From assembly GCA_028456385.1 (NCBI GenBank), contig JALNQF010000180.1, positions 1 to 64,000 of the forward strand: 64,000 nt of DNA, written 5' to 3'. The stretch is from Ophiosphaerella korrae. Taxonomy: Eukaryota; Ascomycota; Dothideomycetes; Pleosporales; Phaeosphaeriaceae. Shown here piece by piece: positions 1-12,800 of this stretch. Position numbers and translations under genes: made by a program. Within the stretch, counting starts at the first letter, position 1, and each line of letters begins with the position of its first letter. The notes under the pieces are model-generated. The model ran no database searches and was not told where the DNA came from. It saw only the letters and a list, made by a program, of their open reading frames with translations.

Positions 1-2784
1 ATTATTATAATTATTTTCTCTAGTTTTTACTTAAACTATTTAAGAAATACTTATACTTATAATATAGTTATTAGTATATCTAATAATTTTTTTTTATATA
101 AAAATTAGTAATTAGTAACTTTATTATAAGTATAAATATAACTATATAAGCTATCTTAGCTATTATTATACTTATAGTATACTACTACTTATTAAGCTAG
201 TATAAAGATAATAATATACTTTATAATTTAGTTATTAAAGTTTATAATAAAAGCTAAATAACTAATATACTTAGTTTTATATAGTAAAAGTACTTTAATA
301 TATATATAAATTTATACTATTATAAAAGTATATCTACTTATTATTAATAGCTATAAAAGCTATAACTTTTTTAAATTAAAAAATACTATAAAAATAATAA
401 AATTATAACTTTTTATATACTTATATATATATTAAACTTTTTATAGATCTTTAATATAAGCTATTTTATTTATTTAAAAAAAGTATAGAAATATTAAGTT
501 AAAGTACTTATATATAGTTAAATTAATTATATTACTAAATAAAAGTTTTTATAAGCTTTTAAGTATTCTTATAATATAGTAATTACTTCTAAGAATATTT
601 TAAAAAAAAGTTTTAAAGTACTTAATTAGCTTTATTTAACTTAATATAAAGCTATATACTCTTTTACTACTTTTATTTAATAATAACTTTTAGTAGTTAT
701 AAACTCTAAGTAATACTTTTATATTTAAGTTATAATAAATATTTATAAAAGTAAAAATATAAAAGTACTTAAATAGCTTACTAACTTTAATAGTAAAAGC
801 TTTTAAAAAAAATTAAAAAAAAATAGTAATTATAGTATATAAACTAGTACTAGTATAATAAAAAAATAGCTAAGCTTAAAGCTATAAGTAAACTTATAAT
901 ATAATTATAATTATATAAAAGAAAGTAAGTTTAAGTAAAAAAAACTTTAATATTTAAAAGTAAAGTATATTTATTTTCTTTTAAAGACTTTAATATATAT
1001 AGTAATAAAAAAAAGTTAAAAAAGTAAATTAGTTTTAAAGTAAGTAAACTATTTTAATAATAGTATATAGTATATAAAAAGTCTAAGTATAATATATATA
1101 TATATATAAATATATAGTAAAAGTAAATATTAAATAATATTATATTTTACTTTATACTATATAAAGCTAAAGTAAGCTATTTTATACTAAAATATAGTAG
1201 TTTTAGTAAAAGCTTAATAAAAGTAACTAGTAAATTTTAAAGTATATTAACTTCTTTATACTATAATATACTTTATTAAAATTATTTTAAATAAACTTTT
1301 TTTTATAGTAAAATAGTTTTCTTATTTAAATAAAAAAAACTTAATTAAATTTTCTTTTTAAAATATAATAAGTAATTTACTTATAAAACTTTTTATAAAA
1401 TCTAGTTTAGCTAGTTTTATAGTTATAGCTATAAAAATAAATTAACTTTCTATAGTTTTTAAATAAAATACTAGTTTTAATAAAGTATATATTAATACTA
1501 TTTAAACTAGTAGATAAACTATAATCTATTTTATTATAATCTAAAAGAAATACTTATTTAATATTTATTTTTACTTTAGATACAAAGTTTAAAATAAAGT
1601 TAGTAATTTAGTAGTATTAAATTTTAATAAAAAAAACTTACTTAAAGTAACTTTATATTTATTTCTATAGTATTTAAGTAATTTACTATATAAGTAGAAT
1701 TAAAATATAATTATAATTAGTTAACTTTATTTATATAAAAATTAAAAAAAATAGTTAAAAACTTTTTATTTTTTTAAAATTATTAATAATACTTTATATA
1801 GTAAAGTTTACTTTAGTAAATTTAACTATTAAACTATTGTTAATAGTAGTAGTAATAAAGTTAGTTTTAGTAAGTATTTTTTTTCTTTAACTATAGTAAA
1901 TAATTAGTATAAAGTTTAAAGAATAATAAAGTAATAAAAAATACTTACTATAAATAATAAAAAAAGTAAAAATAAAATAAAAGATATTAATAATTAAGTA
2001 GAAATAAATAAACGATAATAAAAGTAGCTAATAGTAGTATAAAAATTAAATTACTAAATCTTATATAAACTATAAAAAACGATTTAGAATTATACTTATA
2101 TTTATATACTCTAACTACTATATTTAAACTTAGTCTATTAACTATAAATACTAAATATAAATTAGTTTAAAGTTATAGTAATTATAACTACTAAATATTA
2201 AGTAATATATAAGTTATAGTTACTAAAATAAGTATAAAAAATAAAATTTAATATTTAGTACTTAGTTTAAACTATATAATTATAAAACTCTAGCTTTTTT
2301 TTATTTTAGTACTACTATTAGTTAGTATTCTTACTACTTACTTTTATTAATTTTATTATTACTTAGTTATTTATTATTACTACTTTTATTTACTTAAAAG
2401 TTTTATAACTTACTTATAACTATATATATATAATAGTTATACTATTACTAACTACTATTATCGTACTTATATACTTTATTTAAGTAGAAATTTATTTATA
2501 TTTATAACTACTAGTAACTATAGAAAGTAACTATTAAGTTTAATTTAGTATATATATTATATTTAATTATATAAATAGTTTATTAAAAAATATCTTTTTA
2601 AGTAGTTTTTACTAAAGAAAATTTATTATCTTTTACTTTAAAACTAAAAAGTTTATTTTAGAAATTTTAGTTTATAAAAAAAAAAGCTAAACTATTTAAA
2701 GCTACTTTTAGTTTTTATAAATATAATAGTACTTTAAAGTAACTTACTAATATAAATTAAAATTATAATTTAAAAGAAAGTTTT
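1..2784. other. RIP-eroded AT-rich DNA, no gene seen
   Basis: This stretch is extremely AT-rich and almost lacks CpA and TpG dinucleotides; the remaining C and G sit mostly in CT, AC, AG and GT contexts. All frames are full of stops. I recognise no domain or terminal repeat with confidence. It is probably transposon DNA worn down by repeat-induced point mutation, but the family cannot be read by eye. Confidence 0.7.
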
Positions 2785-3176
2785 TATTATAAAAGTAATA
2801 GAAAAAATCTAGATAAAACTAATTAGTTTTATAATAGAAGATAATAATATATATAGCTTATAATATAATAAACTTAATTAAAAAGTTAATTATAATAAAA
2901 ATATATAATAACTTTATAATATTATAAAAACTAAAATAATAAAGTAATAAAGTACTAAGAAAATATAATATATATAGTTAGTAGTAATATATATTATTAA
3001 AATAGAATTAGTAATCTAATCTCTAACTAAAAATACTAATATTTAATATTATATATATAAATTAACTACTATTTCTAGCTATTATATAAGTATAATATAA
3101 TCTATAGTTATTATCTTTAATATACTATACTTTTTTTAGAAAGTTCTTATAGTTAATAATATATAACTCTATTATA
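2785..3176 (+). repeat. Solo LTR-like sequence of the Gypsy family seen elsewhere in the window
   Basis: It begins TATTATAA-AGTAATAGAAAAA and continues through a block ending AACTAATTAG. The same order of blocks is found at the start of the LTR at 43027. Towards its end it carries the family block AGTTAATAAT followed by CTATTATA, as in the other LTRs. Length is about 392 bp, against 395-447 bp for the confirmed LTRs. No matching target-site duplication was found (GTTTT against CTTCT), so the exact ends are estimates. No coding region of this family lies next to it, so a solo LTR is the simplest reading. Confidence 0.6.
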
Positions 3177-3179
3177 CTT

Positions 3180-4990
3180 CTATTATAAATAGTATTAGTT
3201 TAAATACTAATAATATAAAAAATAATATAAGAAAAAAATAACCTAGTTTTATATTTTTTTATAAAAAAAACTATAAAAGTAATTTACTATCTTTTATATT
3301 ATATAATAACTTACTTTTTAGTATAGTAAAAAGTACTTATTTTAATAATCTAGTAAAATATATAAAAGATAATATATATACTATAAGTAGAGTAACTATT
3401 AGAAAAAATTTAAATAGTTTTTATAAATTAAATATTAATAAATTAAAATCTTTATTAAATAAAAATACTAGTAAATTCTTTTTTATATTAGATAGGTAAT
3501 AATTTAGTAATAAAATAGACTTTTTAGCTCTAACTTTATACTATTTAAATATTAACTTTAATTTAAAAAGCTACTAAATAAAATTTAAAATATTAAATAA
3601 TTTTAAATCTTATACTAGTATAGTTATTTATACTATATAAATAAACTTTATTAGTATAAATAAAAATAATACTTTTAGTATAAATAGTACTATAAAATTT
3701 ACTAAAGATAAATATAATAATAAATTTAACTATTTTATTATAGATATTAAATATACTATAAATATTTTAAATTTTATTTATAATAGTTTTCTAGATTATA
3801 CTTTTTTTAATCTTAATAATACTAAAAGATTTATACTAATTTTATTTTATTATAAAATAAATTAAATAGTTATAATAAAAGTAATATAGGTTTAGTTAGT
3901 AAAAAAGCTTTACTTATAATAATAAAAAACTTTATTACTAAATTTAAATATAATTACTATTTAAAAAATACTTTTTAAAAAGTAGTTAAATCTAATAAAT
4001 TAAATAATATAAGTTCTAAAATATTAATAAAGTATAATACTACTAAGTAGTTATCTACTTATATTATACTAGAATAATTTAAATACTTTAAAGAAGAAAT
4101 TACTATAGTATAAGATAAAGCTAATAATATATCTAGTATAAAAAAAAAGATTTTAATTTAAAATCTTTTATATTACTAATAGATAATAGAGATTATTTAA
4201 TAAAAATAGTAGATATATTAGAGTTTTTTTTAAGAAACTTACTATTAAATTATAAAGTTCTAGTAATAATATATATACTATTATTTATATTAGTTAATTA
4301 TATAATAAACTTATAAAAATAAAAAATATAGTAAAAGATATATATTTAAGAAAAGAGATTAAAAGAATCTTTAAATAAATTATTACTTTACTTTTCTATA
4401 ATTAATACTAATATAAGTAAATTAAAAGATCTATATATTATTACTATATTATATCTATATTTTAATATAGAAATAATAAATAATATATAATAAATATAAA
4501 GTAAATAGTATAGTAAATACTACTAGTAATATTAGTAATATATAAACTAGTTTTAGTAGTAATATAGATTTATAAAATATAAATTATAATAGTAATTATA
4601 AATAATATATAAATACTAATAAAGTAACTAATATAAATAATAAAGTAGATTTATATTTTAATAAACTTAGAACTTTTAAAGATATTAGTATAGATAGTTA
4701 GTATAATACTAATAAAAAGAATTTTTTATTATATTTATAAATTAGCTAAAAACAATTTAGCTATATAAACTATATATACTTTTTTAGAAACTACTTTTTT
4801 TAAACTAAGTAATATAGTAATTAAAAATAGATTATTACTTAATACTATTAAAAAGTTAACTATATTAAAAGAAATAAACTCAAAAAAAAATAAAAAGATA
4901 TTAATAATTATAATAATATTTTATTTAAAGAAGATACTAATTATAGTATAACTAGAAGAAGAAAAAATATAAAATATAAAATATAAAAGT
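3180..4990 (+). mobile_element. hAT-type transposase relic, RIP-inactivated
   Basis: Read on the plus strand, ignoring RIP-type stops, the region resembles a hAT transposase. Around 3482-3600 there is a block of the form F-x-L-D-x-W followed by NKIDFLALTLYYLN, matching the catalytic-Asp region of the family (LDGWTS, then an FLG/AVT-like strand). Around 4741-4870 a frame reads LAKNNLAIQTIYT, then LETTFFKLSNIV, then KNRLLLN. This resembles the hAT C-terminal dimerisation region, whose usual form is LA..LAIPATS..ER.FS...RN.LS. Stops interrupt every frame, so it cannot code. Terminal inverted repeats and the 8-bp duplication were not located and the ends are approximate. A solo LTR lies just upstream. 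Confidence 0.6.
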
Positions 4991-5199
4991 TTAAAAATTA
5001 GAAAATAAAAGTATAACTAGTATAACTAATTATAATAGTAGTAGTAGTAATAATAATTATAGTATAAATAGTAATTTAAGTATAAAATAACTATATAGTA
5101 AAATTATAACTAGTTAAGTTAATTAAATAGATTTTTCTATTAATTAAATTTTTTTACTTTATATATTATTTATTTTTTTTTCTTTTATTTTTACTTTAA

Positions 5200-6500
5200 C
5201 TATTTTATAAATACTTATAATTATTATATTTATATAAAGATTAGTAATTACTATAGTAATTAGTAACTTTACTTTATATATTATATATACTACTTATACT
5301 TTTTAAGCTTTATAAATAGCTTAAATTAGTATAATATTTATAGAACTTTTTTATATAGCTTATATACTCTTCTTTTATATTTAAAAAAACTAAAATATTA
5401 TTAAAGTAAATAATATAAGTAATATTAATAAAACTTACTAATACTTAGTTTTTATAAGTTTAAAACTTAGCTAAAGTATTTATAAAGTTAAAAAGTATTA
5501 CTATATACTTAAAAGAAGTATATTTAGTTTTAAATATAGTTACCTATTTATTACTTTTTTTAATTTTAATATAGTAGTATATTTATCTAATATTAAGCTT
5601 AGTATAGTACTTTACTAAAGCTAACTACTTTAGTAACTTTATAATTAAAAGTAATAAATACTATTTTTTAATAGTTATTTTATTAAAACCTTTATAGTTT
5701 ATATATAACTTTAAGCTACTATTTTTTTTTATAAAGAGTATTAGTACTTTTACTAAAAACTTTAAGTATTTTATTTACTTTTAACTTATAAAGTTAGCTA
5801 AGTACTTTTTTAGTACTTATAACTTAGTTACTAATAAATTTTATAGTAGCTAATAAAGTAGTTTAATATTTTATACTAAATTTTTAGCTAAATTTTAAAG
5901 TTTATACTTTACTAAAGTTATAGATATTTTTTTAAAAGTTATATCTATATACTTAGTATATTATAAAAGTAATAAGTTTTCTTTAAAGCTAATTAAGTTA
6001 CTTAAGCTTATATAGCTTACTAAATATATATATATATATATATATTAGTTTATAGACTTTATATTATTTAGTTAAACTATTTAGTTTTTTTTTATACTTA
6101 CTAGTTTAAACTTAAGTATATTTTTAGCTTTTTTACTTTAGAAAAGTACTTTATTAGTACTATAGCTTATTTTAAGTTAATACTTATTAATTTAAAGTAA
6201 ACTAAAGTATATAGTATACTTTTTAGTATCTATTACTATAAATATTACTCTATATATTTATATATACTTATATATATCTATAAAAGTAATATTTACTATT
6301 ATTATACTATATATATATAACTTTTCTTTATTTATACTCTTTACTATTATATTAAGTAAAAAAGTAATAAAAAAGTATTTTTCTTTTACTAATATAGTTA
6401 ATAAAAAGTTTAGTTATAACTTTTTATTTATTATAGCTTTAAGCTATAGTACTATACTTATTTCTACTTTAATTATTAAAATTTTTTTAACTTTATATAT
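5200..6500 (-). mobile_element. Gypsy-type reverse transcriptase fragment, minus strand, RIP-eroded
   Basis: The reverse complement of about 5470-5690 gives a continuous frame that aligns with the Ty3/Gypsy reverse-transcriptase core. It contains YLLPLIIKLLKWL, then TKLNIR, then YYIKIKKSNKW, and finally FKYIV and F-INT-AKF. These correspond to the family blocks YPLP, TKLDLR, IRI..GDEWKTAF and YLVMPFGL.NAP. A weak YxDDI-like block follows near 5380-5420. Stops and the loss of CpA/TpG fit RIP. The order (RT block, then DD block further left) confirms the minus strand. No LTRs were found, so it is probably part of a fragmented element. Confidence 0.55.
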
Positions 6501-6899
6501 AATAGAGTATAAAAAATAAAAAGTAATTATTTTTTTAACTTTTTTAAAAGTATTTTAACTTCCTTAATATAAAATCTATAACTATAAACAATATATATTT
6601 TTAAAAAGAAAATCTTATTCTTTTAGCTTATATAAAAATCTATAGCTTAGTAAGTATACTTTAGCTATAATAGCTTTCTAAAATTAGAGTATCTTTTTAA
6701 GTTATTTTAATAAGCTTATAACTTTTTATTTTTAATATCTTTTTTCCTCTATTTTATTTATAATAATTACTTATATAAAATCTATAATATACTAGCTTTA
6801 TATATATATTGTAATACTATATTAATATTTATAAAGAAACTTATTTTTTTTTATTTTAGTTAATAAATAAATATTTAATATAACTAATACTTAGTCTAA

Positions 6900-8000
6900 T
6901 AGCTTTTAGCTATTTTAATAGCTTCTTACTTTCTAGGTAATAATAGTATATAATTATCTATAGCTTACTAGTCTATAGTATTCTACTTATTTATTATAGT
7001 AAGCTTAAAAGCTTCTATACTCTTTTAATTAATTTCTATACTTAAACTCTTTCTAAAGTATTAATTTAGCTTATTTTTAAGTAGACTCTATATATTTTTA
7101 ATTAGATTTAAATCTAGACTATAAGTAGAGTAAAAATAAGGCTTAAGTTTATTTCTTTTAAACTAACTCTTAATAGTAATAGTTTTATAGATTTTATAAT
7201 TATTTTATTAAAATCTTTATTCTAAATATATAATTAATATATAAACTTAAAATATTACTAATATATATATAGTTATATATATAGATAAATAAAAGAGTAA
7301 AAAGAAGTAGTAAAAGTAACTATATTTTATATACTTTTTAACTACTAGATTTAGTACTTCTTAGATATATTTTTTATTATTAAAGGTTAGAGTCTTTATA
7401 AAGTCTTTTATAATAATTAATTTAGGTTATCTTTTTATCTAAATAGATTTCTAAACTAAAATAGCTATATCTCTAGCTATAACTTTATTAGTATTAGAGC
7501 TATAAAAAAACTAATTTAATTAAAAAAATATAGCTAAAAAATATAATTAAATAGTTAACAAGGATTTTTTTAAAACTTACTTTTATTAGTAGTAGAAATT
7601 AATTCGTATCTAGCTATAATTTTACTAACTTTTTTATAATACTTTTATTTAGCTCTATACTTTCTTTATATAGAGCTTTTATCTAAAAATATAATTTTTT
7701 CTATACTAAATCTTTTTTTATCTACTAACTTTAGTTACTCCTTAAAGTACTTTAACTTTAGTTTAGTTAATTTAGCTAAAATTATTAGCTTTTTAGTAAC
7801 TATATTAGTTATAACTCTTTTTTCTTTTAAAAAGTATTATAACTTTCTTATACTAATACTTAGATTATTTTCTAGTAATAATCTTTTATTTATCTTTTTA
7901 GAGCTTTAAATTATATCTTTTAAAATAACTCTTTTTTTTTAAAAAAAAACTCTTATAAGCTTTTTTTTCTATCTTTTTATATCTTTAACTTTTAAAGCTT
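6900..8000 (-). mobile_element. Tc1/mariner-like transposase relic
   Basis: On the minus strand, about 7083-7135 reads Y-F-Y-S-T-Y-S-L-D-L-N-L-I-K-N-I, followed by a stop where Trp is expected and then S-L-L-K. This is the RIP-altered form of the strongly conserved Tc1 block YSPDLNPIENLW, which lies next to a catalytic acidic residue. TGG-to-TAG and CCN-to-CTN changes account for the differences. The rest of the transposase is too eroded to trace, and no terminal inverted repeats were found. The limits given are only the region in which it should lie. Confidence 0.55.
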
Positions 8001-9415
8001 TTTTCTTTTTAATTCTATTAATTCTATTATATAATTCTTTAATATTTTTTTTAAGATAGTAGCTATTTTATTAAAAAAGCTACTAGCTTCTAATAGAAGC
8101 TAGTTATTTAACTTAAGTTTTAAAAGATTTAGTAGTATTTTAAAGGAATTAAAAGTATAAAAGTAAAAATTTTAAAAAATATATTAATTTATAAGCTCTT
8201 AAATAAAATTTTAGAAATATATTACGTAAGCTAACTAAAAATATAAATTTTTTATATTTTTTCTTTAATTATAAAAAATAACTTAGATAAGTAATCTTTA
8301 CTAAAATTTTAATTATAAAAACTTTACTAACTAAATTAAGCTTAGTAAAAAAATTACGCTTTTTTAAACTTTAATTAAAAAGTTATACTAAAAGAAAAAT
8401 AAAAAAATATACCTCTTCTTTAACTATTATTACAATAATATAGATTATATAATATAAAAAAAATTTATTTAAATAGTAAACTTTACTCTTTTCTTTATAA
8501 ATTTAATATTTTATAATTTTTATAACTATTATAGTTTTAAAGATATAAAAGTTTAAAAATAGTTAAAAAAAAAATTACTTTTTATTTTTTATATCCTTTT
8601 ATAAGTAGTATTATAAAAAAGGTCTAAGTTTTTTTTTTATTTTTAATTAAGCTATATAAGATATAAAGTAAAAGATTAGATTTTAAAGTTTTTTTTTTTT
8701 TTAGCTTTAGTAAATCTATACCTAATATTTATTTTTAAACTTTATATAATTTATAATTTTATATATAAAGTTTTTATACTTAAAATATATTAAAAACTAG
8801 TAATTAACTTTATTTCTATACTTTTTAAACTTAGCTAAGTTATTTTATACTTATTTATTTTACTTTACTTTTTTTAAAAAAAAGTTTATTCTATTTTAAC
8901 TCTAATTAGTTTATTTAGTAGTTTTTTTTTTAAGTTTTTTTAGTTTATATAAGTTAAATTTACTTTTTAGTATATAACTAGATTTAGTATTTAATATTAT
9001 CTTATTCTTTTACTTAAGTAAGTATTATTAGCTTTTTAAGTAAAAAAAGTACTAATTAATTTTATATTATATATAATAGTACTTTTTTATACTCTAGAAT
9101 TTATAGTTCTAGAGTTTAACTTAGTAACTCTTTTTAAAGTAAGTATATATACTCTAATAAGTTTATTAGAAATTATTTATATTACTATCTATAGTTCTTT
9201 AATATATAATAAACTTATATTTTATATTTAATAAGTAATCTAAGTATATTTAGTATTACTACTTTTAAATTAACTTAATTTAGTACTTATATAAAAGTAA
9301 AACTCTACTTACTTTTATAATAAGCTTATTAAGTTAATTTTAGTAGTTTCGAAAAGTATTTAATACTAAATTCTACTTTCTAGATTTTTATAGTAAAGTA
9401 TAAAGAAAACTAAAG
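8000..9415. other. AT-rich RIP block, no gene seen
   Basis: No open frame, tRNA-like fold or recognisable transposase block was seen. Composition matches the rest of the left isochore. It forms the left flank of the complete LTR element, whose 5-bp target duplication starts at 9416. Confidence 0.6.
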
Positions 9416-9420
9416 AAAAT

Positions 9421-9862
9421 TGTTATAGCTATAATAAGAGAAAACTAATTCGAACTAATTAGCTTTACTATAGGAGATAACAACGTATATAACCTATAGA
9501 GTAATAAGCTAGACTAAGAAACTAACTATAAGAAGAACACGTAATAAATTTGTAATTTATAATCTTAGTAAATACAAAGTATAAAGCTAAATACGTAATA
9601 AATTTATAATTTATAATCTTAGTAAATATAAAGTATAAAGCTAGCTAAGAAGCCTAGGTATATAGTTAAGTAAGATATATATTATTAGGATAGTATTAGT
9701 AATTTAATCTATTAACTATAGAACGCTAATACAAGATAGTTATAAAATATCTCCTATTATTTATAGTTATTATAGATCTCTATATAAGCTTTTATTATTA
9801 TCTCTTAATTTACTAACTTTAAAAGATAGGTACTTATAGTTAATAATAGGAGGCCTATAATA
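9421..9862 (+). repeat. 5' LTR of element 1
   Basis: 442 bp. It contains a 54-bp direct duplication (units starting GTAATAAATT at 9541 and again at 9595), which is also present in the 3' LTR. It is flanked on the left by the AAAAT target duplication. Confidence 0.9.
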
Positions 9863-12800
9863 CCTTACTAATATTAGTTATTATAAGAAGTAAAGTATAA
9901 GTAGCGTATAGTCTAGCTAATATAATAGTAGAAAATTTAACTAAAATAAGTAAAGCCCTTAGGAGTAGTTATAAGTCTAATAGTACTATATAGGAAATAA
10001 TTAAGGATTGTATTAATAACCTAATATCTAAGAAAGAAGATATAAAAATAGTAATTAATACCTTAGAAATATAGAATAAAAAGCTTTAAGACTACGTAAA
10101 GTAAAATAAAGTATAGATTAAAGCTATTATTAAAGGCTAGAACTAGATAGAATTAATTACCTAGAGATTAGAAATAAGTATAACAAAGAAACTACTAAAG
10201 ATACTTATCTTTAAGATATTTAATAGAATAAGAGAAAAACTAAAACCTTTTATTATATTAGTATAACTCTAGATAGATATATAAGTACTATACTTTAATA
10301 TAAAAGAAAAGAAAGTAATATATATTAGACTATACCTTAAAGAAGACGTAATAAGATAGTATAAACCTTACTAGACTAACTATATAATATATTTACTAAT
10401 AACCTAGAAAGATAAAACTAAAGCTATTTTTAGAAGTTATAAATACTTTACTAAATAAATAAAAGTAGTATTTAGAAATATAGATATTACCTAATAAGCT
10501 AATAAATAGCTAGAGAAGCTTATATAAAGTTAGAGTATTCTAAAGTATATATTATAGTTTAAATAACTATTATAGAATATAGAATAGAATAAGTTAGCTT
10601 TAATATTACAATTTAAGTAAAGACTAAACTCTAAGATCTAATATAAGATAATATATATAGAAAAACTATAAATACTAGAAGCTCTAAAGTAATAGGTAAT
10701 TTAAATTAATAATAATCTTTAAGAATAGAAAAAGAATAAATATAGAGGTTATACCTAGAACTATAATAAAAGAGACTCTATAGTCTTTAATATAAATAAA
10801 GATAAAAAAAAGAAGAAAAATAAAGACTTTATATACTTTAACTATAGTAAGAGAAGCTACTATATAAAGAATTACTATTTATAAAAGAAGAAGGATATAG
10901 TATACTATAAATATAAGAAACTAAGATACTTTATAAAAAAATATAGAAGTAAAAACCTAAAGAAAGAAACTTAGTTAAAAATAACTAAGAAAATAAAAGA
11001 AGTACTATAAGTATAGGCTAAACCTTAAAAGAAAGTAGCTAGGAGTAAAGAAGTATAATATATAATACTCTACTAAACCTTTTATTATAATAATAACTAC
11101 TATATATATTTTTCTAGTAAATAGAGAGTAGTATAGTTCTTATAAAAATAGAGATATAGAGTAGCTATAATAAAAGAAAGAATAAAAGTATAGCTAAAAG
11201 AGATAGTATACGTAATAAACTTACTAATAAAAGATTTAAAAAGGGAAGAGCTTTTAGTACTATTAATCTAGGTTAAAAGATAGATACTAAATAAAGAGAC
11301 TACTATAACTACTTCTAAAAAACTATAAAAAAGTAAGAAATAAGTTAGTATAAAAGATATAGAGTATACTTAGCTAATAATATATAGCTATAATAGCTAT
11401 ATAATAATAGATATAAAGGAATAAAATAAAGAATAAAGGTTTATTTAAATATACTTAATAGTTATAAGTATAGAAAAAGTGTATAAAGACTAGAAAGAAT
11501 ATAATTCTAAAGAAATAAAGTTTATACTATTTTAAGAATAGATAAAGTAATATATAGTTATAGTAAGAAGAATACCTATATAAAGAGAATAGTAATACTT
11601 TATAAAGAAGATATAATAGATTAATAAAGCTTATATACTAAGAGTACTAGTAATAAACTATATCTTAATAATAAATATACTTAGTAAAGATAAATACTAA
11701 GAAAGAGATAATAAGATAATAAACTTAGAATATCTAGTATATTTTAAAGTATTATAGATATTATACCTAGATAAAAATTATATTATATATAGAAACCCTA
11801 AAGTAAATAACAATATATAGCTTATATAGAGAAGAGGCTATAATTATATAAGAGTAATTCTAGTAAAAAATATCTAAGAATAGAAAATAATCTTAGAAAA
11901 TAAATACGTAGTAGTAAGGCCTAGACCTAAATTAACTAAAAGATACGTCTAAAGAAGACTATAGTATAAATATATAAATAATAAATATCTAAAGTATAAA
12001 GAATATAAACTTAAAGTAAGACTATAGCCCTAAAAAGATAGATAATTTATAAAGATACCTAAGTAAGAATAACTAGAAGGTATAAGAGGCCTATATATTA
12101 TAAAAATAGGTATATACTAAGAGAAAAAAGTATAATTAATAATTAATAGTAGAGCTATAAAGAACTTTATATTAAAGAAGTTTATAGAAATATAAAGAAT
12201 AAAATATATAATAATAAAATACTCTTAATAACTAAGTATAATTAAAGGAAAACTATTTTAAGAACTTATTAAGTTTAAAATAGTTTTCTTTATACTTAAA
12301 CTAGAAGAGATAATAATTAGAAATATAGTTATAGATATAATAACAATTAATAACAAGTAAGATATAATATTAGGTAAACTATAGTTATAGATAACTAATC
12401 TATATATTAATTAGAGAATAAGAAAGATTAGCTACTATAAAATAGATTTATTAAAAGCTAATATAACTACTTATAAAGGAAAATTCCTTAAAGAATATAA
12501 GAAATAAGAAAAATAACTTATAGAGCTAGAAGACTACCTTCTAGAATATTAACTATAGGATTTAGTAATAAAGTTAAAAGAAAGTAAAAATATAAGATAG
12601 AGCTTAGTCTATAGAAAAATAGTAGAAGAATCTAAAATTAAATAAGTATTTATCTAAAATATAATAAAAAAAAAATAGATAAAGGAATCTAAATCCTTAG
12701 TAGTATATAGACTTATATTTATAGATAAAAAGAAGATAAGTAATAAAAGACTCTATATAGATTTTAGAAAAACTAACGTAATTATAAATAAGAACTAATA

